Of a stretch of DNA of 64,000 bases, positions 35,569 to 45,130 are shown piece by piece. The stretch spans positions 33,588-97,587 of the forward strand of contig VGMU01000003.1 in assembly GCA_016866385.1 (NCBI GenBank), written 5' to 3'. A program made the translations under genes and the position numbers. Below the pieces are notes generated by a model. It searched no databases, was not told where the DNA came from, and saw only the letters and a program-made list of their open reading frames with translations. The first letter of the stretch is position 1. Each line of letters opens with the position of its first letter. This DNA comes from Bacteroidota bacterium. GTDB taxonomy: Bacteria; Bacteroidota; Bacteroidia; Cytophagales; Cyclobacteriaceae.

Positions 35569-37491
35569 TTACCTCACCTGAATGGTAATTCTCCTATTGA
35601 GAGCTTGCTGTTGAGCATTGGTATTTGGGACCATGGGTTGTTGGTCTCCTTTACCTTCCACCTCTATCCTCTTGGGGGCGATACCCTCCTTGAGTAAAAA
35701 AGATTGTACTTCCATGGCTCTAAGCAAGCTCAATCGTTGGTTGTAGGCAGCGGCCCCTACATTATCGGTATGACCTGTAATTATTATGTGGACCTCTGGG
35801 TTAGTTTGTAAAAATGCGAGTAATCTTCTCAGCGAACTGTAGGACTCTGCTTTCAAGTCGTATTTATCAAAATCAAAAAACACATTTTCGAAGACGAACT
35901 CCTCTCCCGCAGCTATAGGTACAAGCTCTACCTGAAGGTCGCTCACATTTTTAATTGAATCTCGATCTACATTGTAAATTTTGGGAAGGAATCCTTTTTT
36001 CTCCACGTAAAGACCAGAAATCCCTTGCTCGGGATAAAGCATGATAAATTCTCCATTTTTTCCATCCGATTCAAATTGATAATAGGTACTGTCATTGCTG
36101 AGGGAAACCAAGGATAGGGTGGCTTGAATGGGCTGCCCAGTAGATGAATTCCGCACTTGACCTTGGGTCACGGTAACCGACTGCCCCACTTCGATTTGTT
36201 GGGGAAAATTAAACCTATATAGAAATGCTCGGTCATTGGCTCCTTGAAAGGTACTGAGTTCGCTGTAATAAGCATATTCTTTTTGTGCGGTAATAAATAG
36301 GGCCACCTGATCCAATTGGTCGTTGATGGGTAATCCTAAATTTTCAGGAACTTGAAATTCACCCACTTCAACCCTTGAAAGGAAAATATCCATCCCTCCA
36401 AAACCCATATGCCCATCTGAGGCAAAAAAAAGCGTTTCATTATTAAAAAATAAGAAAGGGGAAATCTCATCTTTTGCGGTATTAAGTACAGGTCCTGCAT
36501 TTTTAGCCTCAGACCAAGATCCGTCCTTTTTTCTGAGGGAATACCAAATATCGTTCCCTCCAAATCCACCTCTCCGATCTGAAGAAAAGAATAAAATTCG
36601 GCCATCTGCTGAAAGAGAAGGTTGAGAATCCCAAGAGGAGGAATTTACCTTTGGACCTATATTAATTGGTGCCTGCCACTCCCCATTAATCTTTTGGGCA
36701 CTATACAAATCACAACTCCCCAGGGAAGAGGGGGCATCACAGGAAGTGAATATCAAAAAATTTCCATCAGCTGTAACTGAGCAGGTTCCTTCATTGTAAT
36801 TAGAATTAATTTTTTTAGAAATTTCCTGAGGATTAGACCAAGCGCCTGTTGAATCAGCATAAGCATAAAAAATATCCTCATTATTTATTGAGCTTGTCCC
36901 ATCTCTCTTAGTAAAAAAAAGTTGCATTCCATCTGCGGTCAGTACTGGAAAATATTGTAAGGCATATCCATTTAAAGGAAAACTCAATTTTTCTTTCTCG
37001 ACTTCTTTTTTGAGTGGTAGTTGCTCTCCCAAAAATTTCATACGGGCCTTCATTTCTAAATAATAGGTCGTTTTTTTGAAATCTGGGTCTAAACTTCCTT
37101 CCAATGAAATAAATTCGAGATAGGCTTCCTTAAAGCGACCTTGTTTAAGGTAAATGGTGCAGAAAAGCCAACTTATATCCCTCATATTGGAAGTGGTATC
37201 TCGTAAACTTTGTAGATTAGCTTTACCTTGCATCCCCAGTTGCTCCGCCTCCTTGTACTTGCCTTGACTCACTAGAATTTGAATTGCCTTTTGGTAGGCT
37301 TCAAAAAAGTTAGGAGCCTTAGCTAAGGCCAATCTAAATTTCTCCAAGGCCTCAGAATGCTTCTTTATCCCGAGCAATTCTTCCCCTTCTTTATACCATT
37401 TGATTGCCCTGGAATCTGTCACCGCATAGTTTTGGGCAGAAACCTGGAAAGTTAAGCCACATACAAAAAACACAAGCAGGACTAAACGCAT
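35569..37491 (-). CDS. PorE-like OmpA family protein with TPR and WD40-type propeller
   Basis: A 640-residue secreted protein with four parts: a TPR region (about 30-150, FKEAYLEF and similar), a PD40/WD40 beta-propeller (about 180-420, repeats such as SLSADGRILFFSSDRRGGFGGNDIW), a carboxypeptidase-regulatory-like beta domain (about 440-510) and an OmpA-type peptidoglycan-binding domain (EFVFENVFFDFDKYDLK; ITGHTDNVG). This exact order is that of PorE, which anchors the type IX secretion machinery to peptidoglycan. It starts 3 nt after queE ends, on the same strand. Several Bacteroidetes carry paralogues of this architecture, so it may not be the true PorE. Confidence 0.8.
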   Translation of the reverse strand: MRLVLLVFFVCGLTFQVSAQNYAVTDSRAIKWYKEGEELLGIKKHSEALEKFRLALAKAPNFFEAYQKAIQILVSQGKYKEAEQLGMQGKANLQSLRDTTSNMRDISWLFCTIYLKQGRFKEAYLEFISLEGSLDPDFKKTTYYLEMKARMKFLGEQLPLKKEVEKEKLSFPLNGYALQYFPVLTADGMQLFFTKRDGTSSINNEDIFYAYADSTGAWSNPQEISKKINSNYNEGTCSVTADGNFLIFTSCDAPSSLGSCDLYSAQKINGEWQAPINIGPKVNSSSWDSQPSLSADGRILFFSSDRRGGFGGNDIWYSLRKKDGSWSEAKNAGPVLNTAKDEISPFLFFNNETLFFASDGHMGFGGMDIFLSRVEVGEFQVPENLGLPINDQLDQVALFITAQKEYAYYSELSTFQGANDRAFLYRFNFPQQIEVGQSVTVTQGQVRNSSTGQPIQATLSLVSLSNDSTYYQFESDGKNGEFIMLYPEQGISGLYVEKKGFLPKIYNVDRDSIKNVSDLQVELVPIAAGEEFVFENVFFDFDKYDLKAESYSSLRRLLAFLQTNPEVHIIITGHTDNVGAAAYNQRLSLLRAMEVQSFLLKEGIAPKRIEVEGKGDQQPMVPNTNAQQQALNRRITIQVR

Positions 37492-37494
37492 GGA

Positions 37495-38121
37495 TTAGGG
37501 AATATCCATAAATTTATGTGTTTGTAACGAAATTTTCCAGCTTGGATTGCTTTTTATAAAGTCAATCAATTCAGGAAGGCGGTCTGCAGCCTTGCTCCAC
37601 TCGGGCTGAAGGCGAAGCTCACATCCCGAACCCACTCGTGTCGCATGCTCCTGGGCAAAGACCAAATCACTCGAATGGTAGACCACCACCTTGAGTTCAT
37701 CTGCTACGGAGTAAATGGAAGGGTCTGGCTTCTTAAATTTCTTGGGTGAAAAACAAACCCAATCAAAATTCCCAGAAAAGGGATGCGCTCCGGAAGTTTC
37801 CAAGTGTATGGAAAATCCTTTTTCTTTTAGCAAAGTGGTCAATGGACTCATGGGGTATATCAAAGGCTCTCCCCCCGTAATAACTACCAACCTCGCTGGA
37901 AAAACGAGGGCGTCAGAGACAATTTTTTCAATGGAAAGTACTGGCCAGAGACTGGCATTCCAACTTTCCTTTACATCACACCAAACGCAGCCTACATCAC
38001 AACCTCCAAGACGAATAAAATAGGCTGCATGACCTGCAAATTTTCCTTCACCTTGAAGCGTATAAAACGCCTCCATAACGGGAAGATGGGTACCAGTTGT
38101 TGTAGATGGCTTAGATTCCAT
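37495..38121 (-). CDS. queE: 7-carboxy-7-deazaguanine synthase QueE (radical SAM)
   Basis: A 208-residue radical SAM enzyme. The cluster motif is C-x3-C-x2-C in GGCDVGCVWCDVKESW, and the N-terminal FYTLQGEGKFAGHAAYFIRLGG is the QueE hallmark. GGEPL supports SAM binding. It converts 6-carboxytetrahydropterin to 7-carboxy-7-deazaguanine in queuosine synthesis, the step after QueD. It is followed after 3 nt by the porE-like gene. Confidence 0.93.
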   Translation of the reverse strand: MESKPSTTTGTHLPVMEAFYTLQGEGKFAGHAAYFIRLGGCDVGCVWCDVKESWNASLWPVLSIEKIVSDALVFPARLVVITGGEPLIYPMSPLTTLLKEKGFSIHLETSGAHPFSGNFDWVCFSPKKFKKPDPSIYSVADELKVVVYHSSDLVFAQEHATRVGSGCELRLQPEWSKAADRLPELIDFIKSNPSWKISLQTHKFMDIP

Positions 38122-38195
38122 TTGAATTTTTGTTAAAGCGGGTGATTCGACCGCTAGGAGAGGACAAAGGTAAGGGATAAGATTGAAAGAAAAAG

Positions 38196-38223
38196 TACGA
38201 AAGACGAGATACGAGGTACGAAA
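38196..38223. repeat. Heptamer tandem array (consensus TACGARR)
   Basis: Four 7-nt units in perfect phase, TACGAAA, GACGAGA, TACGAGG and TACGAAA, lie in the gap between queE and the acetyltransferase gene. The unit length equals that of the array near 15.9 kb, but the core sequence differs. Confidence 0.75.
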
Positions 38224-38261
38224 TTGTTAAGTAACTCAAGCATTTTTTGAAGATGAATCTG

Positions 38262-38654
38262 CTACAAGTCCTTGCGCATCACGATTCGGTAATCCTCCAC
38301 TCCTCCTTTGGGTTGAAAATCCACAATCTTAAATCCGCGCTTGATCCCAAACTGAATCATCCCAGGAAAGCGGTTACGCGTCTTAAAAAACACCGAAGTA
38401 AATCCCTGTGCTTTGGCCCAACGCTCCTGCTCCTCTGCTAATGCTGTTGCAATTCCTTTACCTCTATACTCGGCCCTCACTCCTCCCATCCAGGAATAAA
38501 AAGCCTCAGGAAGCTCACTTTGGTAGCCCACCTTAAATCCAGCCAATTCACCTTCCCAGAGTGCTATCAAGGCTAAGGATAAGCGGTGCTGCAATCGGTC
38601 TTGATAAAAGGAAAGACTCGCTTTTCCTGGAAATTCTAAGATGTGTTCGTGCAC
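38262..38654 (-). CDS. GNAT family N-acetyltransferase, start uncertain
   Basis: A 130-residue frame from GTG at 38654 with GNAT features: the acetyl-CoA pyrophosphate loop near VRAEYRGKGIATALAEEQE, a beta strand FTSVFFKT and a C-terminal strand/helix (GFKIVDFQPKGG). The substrate is unknown. The frame stays open upstream to 38724 and encodes a typical GNAT start (IPPLQLREAKLPELLWVHEHI), but without an ATG in frame. An out-of-frame ATG lies at 38712; removing one base from the CCC at 38706-38704 would join them (MDPIPPLQLREAK). The gene may be damaged, or the base may be a sequence error. Confidence 0.72.
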   Translation of the reverse strand: MHEHILEFPGKASLSFYQDRLQHRLSLALIALWEGELAGFKVGYQSELPEAFYSWMGGVRAEYRGKGIATALAEEQERWAKAQGFTSVFFKTRNRFPGMIQFGIKRGFKIVDFQPKGGVEDYRIVMRKDL

Positions 38655-38748
38655 CCAAAGCAGCTCCGGTAGTTTGGCCTCTCGGAGCTGTAGGGGTGGA
38701 ATTGGGATCCATAGAAAAAGAAATTAGTTGGCGTGCTGGGAAAAGGGA

Positions 38749-40338
38749 TTAGTCTTTTTTGATCGTCGGGTAGGTCACCCCCAATTGCTCTAAGTAGCTT
38801 CCGTATTTGGTTTCGTCGTAATAGAACTTTTCCAACTGAGGTCGGAATTGATCCATGATGCTTTTATTCAAATAAATCGGTGGGGCATCCTCTTGAGTTA
38901 TCATGGGCTTGTAGGTTCCCTCCTTGGTTTGCACATTCTTGAAGTAATCCCATGCCTGAGCTACCAACTCCGGCTGAAGCAAAAAGTCTAAGATCGTCAT
39001 TGCTTCGGCTTTTGCTCCTGCGGTCACTCCCTTATGCGCTATGGGCGTGGCCATGGCAATGGCATTGCTCCAGTGATGTCCAGGAAGTCCAGGAATGTTG
39101 GAAGGAAATCGCAAAGTCACCGTAGGAATTACCCAAGAGACATCTCCAATATCGTCCGAACCCCCGGATACGGGTTCTTTTACAGGTAGACCTAAGGTAT
39201 CCAGCTTGGTCGCCAGCCCTTCCTCTTTTACGCCCAATTCCTTTTGTACCGCTTTGGCTAGGGTCAAATCATTTTCGTCCCAACTAGGAAGTCCCACCTT
39301 AAGTACGTTGAGGTACATTTTTTCAGCGATGACTTTGTTGAAATGCCTAGGCCAAGCAGTTCCCAATACTTTAGAAGTCATGCTTGTGCCCGTCATCAAG
39401 GCGGCTCCTTTGGCGATGTCATTGGCCTGCGCATACATCTCCATGATGCCCGTATAGTTGACGTCACGGAAATAATACCAAATAGAGGCCTTTGAAGGTA
39501 CCACATTGGGTTGGTCTCCTCCATCGGTAATCACGGAGTGGGAGCGCTTCAAGGGATGCAAATGCTCCCGTTTATAGTTCCACCCAATATTCATCAGCTC
39601 GGTAGCATCCGCAGCGCTTTTCCCTCTCCAAGGAGCGCCAGCCGAATGCGCGGCATCCCCCGAGAAGGTATATTCCACTGAGATTAAGCCAGTTCCAGAA
39701 GTTTGTCCCCAGCTTACCCCAAGGTTATTGGCCACGTGCGTGAAAATGCATAAATCCACCCCATCAAATCTTCCATCTCGCGCAAACCAGGCCTTGGCTG
39801 CCACCAACTCCTCAGCAATTCCTGGCCAAAGGATGAGTGTCCCCCCTATCTTTTCCCTTTCCATGAGTTGTTTCACTGCCAAGGCAGCAGTGATATTGAG
39901 AGGAATTCCAGCATTGTGTCCTTCTCCATGACCTGGAGCCCCCTCTACCATGGGTTTGTGATAGGCAACTCCTGGATATTGGGATGCCTTGGGGATATTA
40001 TCCACGTCAGAACCTAGGGCGATCACGGGTCCTGGTCCATTGGACCAGGTAGCAAACCAAGCCGTGGGAATTCCAGAAATCCCTCGCTCGATGGTAAAAC
40101 CTTGCTTTTCCAATATTCCCGTCAAGTATTTGGAGGACTCTACTTCTTGAAATCCCAATTCAGCAAAGCTGAACACCTTATCCACCATTACTTGGCTTTG
40201 TTTATGGTTGGCTTCTACGAGTTGGGATACTTCCGATTTTAAGGCTTCAATTTGCTTGGTAGTGTATTTTTTCTGGGCTCGGATCGGCGATAAAAGACCT
40301 GCCGCAATAAGAAGGGTAAGGATTAGCTGTTTTTTCAT
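38749..40338 (-). CDS. Secreted M20-type amidohydrolase (AbgB-like)
   Basis: A 529-residue hydrolase with a signal peptide (MKKQLILTLLIAAGLLSPIRA). The M20/aminobenzoyl-glutamate utilisation B pattern is present: ALGSDVDNIP, GHGEGHNAGIPLN, GIAEELVAAK (metal-site Glu-Glu), FSGDAAHSAGAPWRGKSAADA, and a late GGSDDIGDVSW. Relatives cleave amide bonds of acyl-amino acids or p-aminobenzoyl-glutamate using zinc ions. The signal peptide places it in the periplasm. It lies upstream of the acetyltransferase gene on the same strand with a gap of about 95 nt. Confidence 0.88.
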   Translation of the reverse strand: MKKQLILTLLIAAGLLSPIRAQKKYTTKQIEALKSEVSQLVEANHKQSQVMVDKVFSFAELGFQEVESSKYLTGILEKQGFTIERGISGIPTAWFATWSNGPGPVIALGSDVDNIPKASQYPGVAYHKPMVEGAPGHGEGHNAGIPLNITAALAVKQLMEREKIGGTLILWPGIAEELVAAKAWFARDGRFDGVDLCIFTHVANNLGVSWGQTSGTGLISVEYTFSGDAAHSAGAPWRGKSAADATELMNIGWNYKREHLHPLKRSHSVITDGGDQPNVVPSKASIWYYFRDVNYTGIMEMYAQANDIAKGAALMTGTSMTSKVLGTAWPRHFNKVIAEKMYLNVLKVGLPSWDENDLTLAKAVQKELGVKEEGLATKLDTLGLPVKEPVSGGSDDIGDVSWVIPTVTLRFPSNIPGLPGHHWSNAIAMATPIAHKGVTAGAKAEAMTILDFLLQPELVAQAWDYFKNVQTKEGTYKPMITQEDAPPIYLNKSIMDQFRPQLEKFYYDETKYGSYLEQLGVTYPTIKKD

Positions 40339-40462
40339 GGAGGGAAAGTTTAAGTAATGTAAAATAGGGAAAATTGTGACGTCTCTTTCAAAAAATTGAT
40401 CAATGGTTTAGCAAAGAGCCACAGGAAATGGAAATTATACTATCAAAACCCTGGTATTTTGC

Positions 40463-40470
40463 TATTTTTG
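40463..40470 (+). promoter_or_regulatory. -7 box of leuS
   Basis: TATTTTTG matches TAnnTTTG and lies 38 nt before the leuS ATG, in the divergent gap with the amidohydrolase gene. No -33 TTTG is clear. Confidence 0.4.
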
Positions 40471-40507
40471 CAAGCGTTTGGCAATAAATTTTAAGTCTAA
40501 GTAAGCA

Positions 40508-43282
40508 ATGGCAGAGTATAATTTTAGGGAAATCGAACATAAATGGCAGGAAAAATGGAGTGCTCAAGGCACTTTTAAGGCAGAGGTAGATACTTCGCGG
40601 CCAAAATTTTATTCCCTGGATATGTTTCCCTACCCTTCCGGTGCCGGCTTGCATGTGGGCCATCCTTTAGGATACATCGCCTCCGATATCGTCTCCCGCT
40701 TTAAGCTCCTGAAGGGATTCAATGTGCTCCATCCCATGGGTTACGATTCCTTTGGCTTACCTGCCGAACAGTATGCTATCCAAACTGGACAGCATCCTGC
40801 CATAACTACTGCCCAAAATATTCAGCGATATACCGAGCAATTAAAAAATATAGGCTTTGCATTTGACTGGGACCGCGAAGTACGTACTTCTGATCCAGCC
40901 TATTACAAGTGGACGCAGTGGATTTTTATGCAGCTCTTTTCGAGCTACTACGATTTGGAGGCAGACAAAGCATTACCGATCTCTGGTTTGATTTCCCGAT
41001 TTGAACAAGAGGGCAATGCACGGGTAAATGCTGTATGTGACGAAGGCACCCCTTTCTTCACGGCTGCAGAATGGAAAGCGTTTTCAACGAATGAGCAGCA
41101 GCAATTGCTCTTGCATTACCGATTGACCTTTCTTGCAGAGACCACCGTCAACTGGTGTGCTGCCCTGGGAACCGTCCTTTCCAACGATGAGGTGAAAGAT
41201 GGTTTTTCCGAGCGAGGTGGACATCCCGTAGAGCGGAAAAAGATGATGCAGTGGTCCATGCGAATTACGGCCTATGCCGATAGGTTACTCAAAGGCTTGA
41301 ACGAATTGCATTGGTCGGAGCCCATCAAGGAGATGCAGCGCAACTGGATTGGTAAATCCATCGGCGCAGAGGTAGTTTTTGCTGTAAAAGGCTCCAAACA
41401 AAAAATTCAAGTATTCACCACCCGGGTGGACACCATTTACGGAGTGACCTACCTGGCCTTGGCCCCAGAATCAGACTTGTCCGCAGAGCTGATCACGGAT
41501 GACCAGCGAGTTGCTGCCGAAGCCTACATTCAGCAAGCAAAAAATCGTTCGGAGCGAGACCGCATGAGCGATGTCAAAAGCATTTCAGGTGCCTTTACAG
41601 GCTCTTATGCAATCAACCCATTTAATGGAGAAGAGATTCCAGTTTGGATTGCAGACTACGTGCTTGCCGGCTATGGTACAGGCGCAGTGATGGCCGTTCC
41701 TGCGCACGACGAGCGGGATTACAATTTTGCAAGCCATTTTGGATTGGAAATCCGCCAAGTAATCGAAGGCTCTATGGAAAACGGGTCCTTCCCAGGAAAA
41801 GGCGGAACCATCATCAATTCAGGCAACTTAAATGGCTTGACTATGAAGGAAGCGATAAGCCAATGCATCGCCTTTTTGGAAGAAAAAGGTATTGGACATG
41901 GAAAAGTACAGTACCGCATGCGGGATGCCATCTTTACCAGACAGCGCTACTGGGGTGAACCGCTACCGGTCTATTTCAAGGACGGACTTCCCTACCTGAT
42001 TGAAGAAAAAGACCTGCCTTTGGTACTCCCGGAGGTAGACAAGTACTTGCCTACGGAAGATGGGGCACCGCCGCTTGGTCGAGCAAAAGACTGGACATAT
42101 ACCACTGAATCGGGTACCTACCCCTTGGAACTTTCTACCATGCCGGGTTGGGCAGGTTCAAGCTGGTATTTTTTCCGCTACATGGATCCAAGCAACACCC
42201 ACAACTTTGCAGATAAAGACAAAACGGACTATTGGGGAGCGGTAAATCTCTACATCGGTGGATCAGAACATGCCACCGGACACCTATTGTATTCCCGATT
42301 CTGGACTAAGTTCCTCTACGACATTGGGGCAGTTTCCATCGATGAGCCCTTCCAAAAAATGATCAACCAAGGCATGATCCAGGGTCGATCCAACTTTGTG
42401 TACCGAATCAAAGGGAGTAACACCTTTGTGTCCCTTGGATTGAAGGATAACTACGATACTTCTGCCATGCATGTGGATGTGAACATTGTGCACAACGACC
42501 AGTTGAACCTGGAGAAATTCAAAGCATGGAGACCTGATCTAGCCAACGCGGAATTTATCCTAGAAGATGGGAAGTACCATTGTTGGGCAGAAGTAGAAAA
42601 AATGTCCAAGTCCAAATACAATGTGGTCAACCCGGACGACATCATCGAACGTTATGGAGCAGACACGCTGCGCTTGTACGAAATGTTTTTGGGACCCTTG
42701 GAGCAGTTTAAGCCTTGGAACACCAACGGCATTGATGGGGTTTTTAAGTTTTTGAAAAAATTATGGAATCTTTTCCATGATGCTGATGGCAAATTTGACG
42801 TATCAGAGGAAGTCCCTAGTAAAGAAGAACTCAAAGCACTTCATAAAGCCATTAAAAAATTGGAGGAGGATATGGCCAATTATTCCTTCAACACTTCTGT
42901 CTCTAGCTTTATGATCTGTGTGAATGAATTGACTGCCTTGGGATGCAATAAGCGCCAAATCCTAGAACCCCTTGTCGTACTGGTTTCTCCCTATGCCCCT
43001 CATATTGCTGAAGAACTCTGGGATTTGCTTGGCCATTCTACATCCATCACCAAGGCCTCTTTCCCAGAATTTAAGGAAGAATACCTGGTAGAGAGTAGTT
43101 TTGAATACCCCATCATGATCAATGGTAAATTACGGGCAAAAGTCAATCTATCCCTATCCTTAGGCTCGGAGGCCATCGAAAAAGCAGCGCTTTCCGATGC
43201 TCAGGTTCAAAAATGGATGGAAGGAAAGGCTCCCAAGAAAGTGATAGTAGTACCTGGAAAAATTGTAAACCTAGTCGTGTAG
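40508..43282 (+). CDS. leuS: Leucyl-tRNA synthetase
   Basis: A 924-residue class I synthetase. The HIGH motif appears as HVGHPLGY (about residues 47-54) and KMSKS as [12 protein letters not shown] near 700. Between them is a CP1 editing domain ([16 protein letters not shown]; a later [16 protein letters not shown]). A leucine-specific insert and an anticodon-binding domain complete the enzyme. Length is slightly above the E. coli enzyme. It charges tRNA-Leu, one of which is encoded at 24.1 kb. Confidence 0.97.
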   Translation: MAEYNFREIEHKWQEKWSAQGTFKAEVDTSRPKFYSLDMFPYPSGAGLHVGHPLGYIASDIVSRFKLLKGFNVLHPMGYDSFGLPAEQYAIQTGQHPAITTAQNIQRYTEQLKNIGFAFDWDREVRTSDPAYYKWTQWIFMQLFSSYYDLEADKALPISGLISRFEQEGNARVNAVCDEGTPFFTAAEWKAFSTNEQQQLLLHYRLTFLAETTVNWCAALGTVLSNDEVKDGFSERGGHPVERKKMMQWSMRITAYADRLLKGLNELHWSEPIKEMQRNWIGKSIGAEVVFAVKGSKQKIQVFTTRVDTIYGVTYLALAPESDLSAELITDDQRVAAEAYIQQAKNRSERDRMSDVKSISGAFTGSYAINPFNGEEIPVWIADYVLAGYGTGAVMAVPAHDERDYNFASHFGLEIRQVIEGSMENGSFPGKGGTIINSGNLNGLTMKEAISQCIAFLEEKGIGHGKVQYRMRDAIFTRQRYWGEPLPVYFKDGLPYLIEEKDLPLVLPEVDKYLPTEDGAPPLGRAKDWTYTTESGTYPLELSTMPGWAGSSWYFFRYMDPSNTHNFADKDKTDYWGAVNLYIGGSEHATGHLLYSRFWTKFLYDIGAVSIDEPFQKMINQGMIQGRSNFVYRIKGSNTFVSLGLKDNYDTSAMHVDVNIVHNDQLNLEKFKAWRPDLANAEFILEDGKYHCWAEVEKMSKSKYNVVNPDDIIERYGADTLRLYEMFLGPLEQFKPWNTNGIDGVFKFLKKLWNLFHDADGKFDVSEEVPSKEELKALHKAIKKLEEDMANYSFNTSVSSFMICVNELTALGCNKRQILEPLVVLVSPYAPHIAEELWDLLGHSTSITKASFPEFKEEYLVESSFEYPIMINGKLRAKVNLSLSLGSEAIEKAALSDAQVQKWMEGKAPKKVIVVPGKIVNLVV

Positions 43283-43355
43283 ATAGACCTGAGATGCAGA
43301 GCGCTTCACTACCCTTATTTCTTCGTAGCTTTAAGTAAAATACCAACCCAGAAGG

Positions 43356-44381
43356 ATGATCCTGTATTTATTTCCTGTGCGCACTGCCTTTATCGAACGT
43401 GACTTGGAAATGATACGCCCGGTTGCGAAGGTGAACGCATTGGAATTTACCCAAAATCCCTGGCTACTTCCCATTTACTTGGTAGTTCAATGCTTTCAAT
43501 TGCTCTGGTACCTTCCGAATACCAGTCAATACCTCTGCTTTTTTGGAGGATACCATACTGTTCTTCCAGTAATCTTTGGGAAGGTTTTCGGAAAAAAATG
43601 CACCATTCAAGCAGGAGGAACCGACTGCATCAACATGCCCGAGATTGGCTATGGCAACTTTCGGAAAAAAGGACTTGCTTGGGCAACCCGCTTTTCATTT
43701 AGTCATTGTAGCTTGATTCTTCCTGTAGCGGAAGCGCTGGTGCAGCAGCATTACACCTTTGATCCTAGAATAGATCCTAAGCAAGGACTGATGCATTTGA
43801 TTCCTAGATTAAAAACACCCATACAAGTGATCCCCAATGGTTTTGATACGGATTTTTGGAAGGAGTTGAATACGGATAGGATTCCATTCAGTTTCATCTC
43901 TGTAGCCACCAGTACTTCCACTCCTTCCCGTGCAAGAGTAAAGGGCTATGATTTGATCGAGCGTTTGGCGGCTGCTCGTCCAGAATGGCAGTTTTCTTTG
44001 GTAGGAGATGCGCAGTACCACACTACCTGTGCCAATATTCGGGTGATAGGAAAGCTTGCCCCAGAGGACTTGCGTGAACTTTACAATTCTCATCAATTTT
44101 ACCTTCAGTTATCCACCTCCGAGGGCTTTCCCAATGCCTTGGGTGAAGCCATGGCCTGTGGCTGTGTGCCCTTAGGATCTGCAGTAGGTGCCATTCCGGA
44201 GATTATTGGGGATACGGGCTTGTTACTCAAACGAAAAGAGTTGGGCACCATGCAGCAGCTGATTCAAGATTGGATGGATGGAAATACCCAACTGAGCTCT
44301 CCTAGAGCGCGTATTGAGCGCTACTTCACCTATGCCCACCGCAGGAAATTGCTACTCCAAGCACTTTCCTTGAAAGAATAG
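43356..44381 (+). CDS. Glycosyltransferase family 4-like protein
   Basis: A 341-residue GT-B fold enzyme. The N-terminal half includes GGYHTVLPVIFGKVFGKKC. The C-terminal domain has IQVIPNGFDTDFW, the typical E-x7-E-like nucleotide-sugar site (STSEGFPNALGEAMACGCVPLGS) and a Walker-free Rossmann pattern. It is likely to build cell-surface glycans, but donor and acceptor are unknown. It follows leuS by 73 nt on the same strand; whether they share a transcript is unclear. It ends before a convergent gene. Confidence 0.85.
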   Translation: MILYLFPVRTAFIERDLEMIRPVAKVNALEFTQNPWLLPIYLVVQCFQLLWYLPNTSQYLCFFGGYHTVLPVIFGKVFGKKCTIQAGGTDCINMPEIGYGNFRKKGLAWATRFSFSHCSLILPVAEALVQQHYTFDPRIDPKQGLMHLIPRLKTPIQVIPNGFDTDFWKELNTDRIPFSFISVATSTSTPSRARVKGYDLIERLAAARPEWQFSLVGDAQYHTTCANIRVIGKLAPEDLRELYNSHQFYLQLSTSEGFPNALGEAMACGCVPLGSAVGAIPEIIGDTGLLLKRKELGTMQQLIQDWMDGNTQLSSPRARIERYFTYAHRRKLLLQALSLKE

Positions 44382-44393
44382 TGGTAGATTCTT

Positions 44394-44425
44394 AAAAAAC
44401 AGCGGAGAAGTTACCTCCCCCGCTG
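44394..44425 (-). terminator. Terminator of the 44443-45090 gene
   Basis: On the minus strand CAGCGGGGGAG, a GTAA tetraloop and CTTCTCCGCTG form an 11-bp hairpin (two wobbles), followed by six Ts. A strong rho-independent terminator. Confidence 0.85.
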
Positions 44426-44442
44426 CATGTAGAACATCGCTC

Positions 44443-45090
44443 TTATTTAAATGTAAACCGCAGTACCGGGGTCAATTCAAAACTCTCGAAGGACTCGTCA
44501 TAGCCCTGCGTGTAAAAGAGGCGCGTGCGCAACCCTACCTGAAAATTTTCACGAAGGGAATGGTAATACTCTAAGCCTACGAATACCCCGAACTCTGTAT
44601 TTATTACGGCATCATCAAGTAAAATATCTGTAGTATCTATATTTGCCCAAGAGGCTTGGATATAAGGATCCCTGTAACGAAGATTATAAATACCAGCAGC
44701 TCCAATCAATTTTTCTTCAATGAAATGTCTTTTATAGAGGAGGTAATGAAAATTTTTCGTTTTCCTTATTCTATAATCTTCAAAGTCAATGAATGCATGG
44801 GGTGTTTGTTTGACTGCCGTGTAATCGTTCGAGTTAACTTGCTTGGAAAACCCAAATCCAAATTCATTTTTTCCTGCCGGTCTGAATAGGTACTCGAAGC
44901 CAAAGGCTTCCCCCCTACTTTTCACCTTATTATCTTTTCCGTTAATTAGGAAAACGGATGTGAGATAATCATGTGAAACCCCGTAAGAAAAACTTAGGTT
45001 AGAGCGTGACAAAATTGAATCTAATTTTTGGGCAAAAACAGATTGCATTGCAAGGGATAGAACAATTGCCATCCAAATAACTATTTTCAT
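44443..45090 (-). CDS. Predicted outer membrane beta-barrel protein, unknown
   Basis: A 215-residue protein with a signal peptide (MKIVIWMAIVLSLAMQSVFAQ). The mature part shows alternating hydrophobic strands (FGFEYLFRPAGKNEFGFGFSKQ; VFVGLEYYHSLRENFQVGLRTRLFYTQ) and ends in a C-terminal strand TPVLRFTFK with terminal aromatic, the pattern of an outer-membrane barrel. I recognise no family. It sits 41 nt downstream of the 45131-46537 lipoprotein gene on the same strand and may be co-transcribed with it. Confidence 0.68.
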   Translation of the reverse strand: MKIVIWMAIVLSLAMQSVFAQKLDSILSRSNLSFSYGVSHDYLTSVFLINGKDNKVKSRGEAFGFEYLFRPAGKNEFGFGFSKQVNSNDYTAVKQTPHAFIDFEDYRIRKTKNFHYLLYKRHFIEEKLIGAAGIYNLRYRDPYIQASWANIDTTDILLDDAVINTEFGVFVGLEYYHSLRENFQVGLRTRLFYTQGYDESFESFELTPVLRFTFK

Positions 45091-45130
45091 AATAAGTTGA
45101 TTTAAGGTTAAAGAATTGATTCATGGTGCG

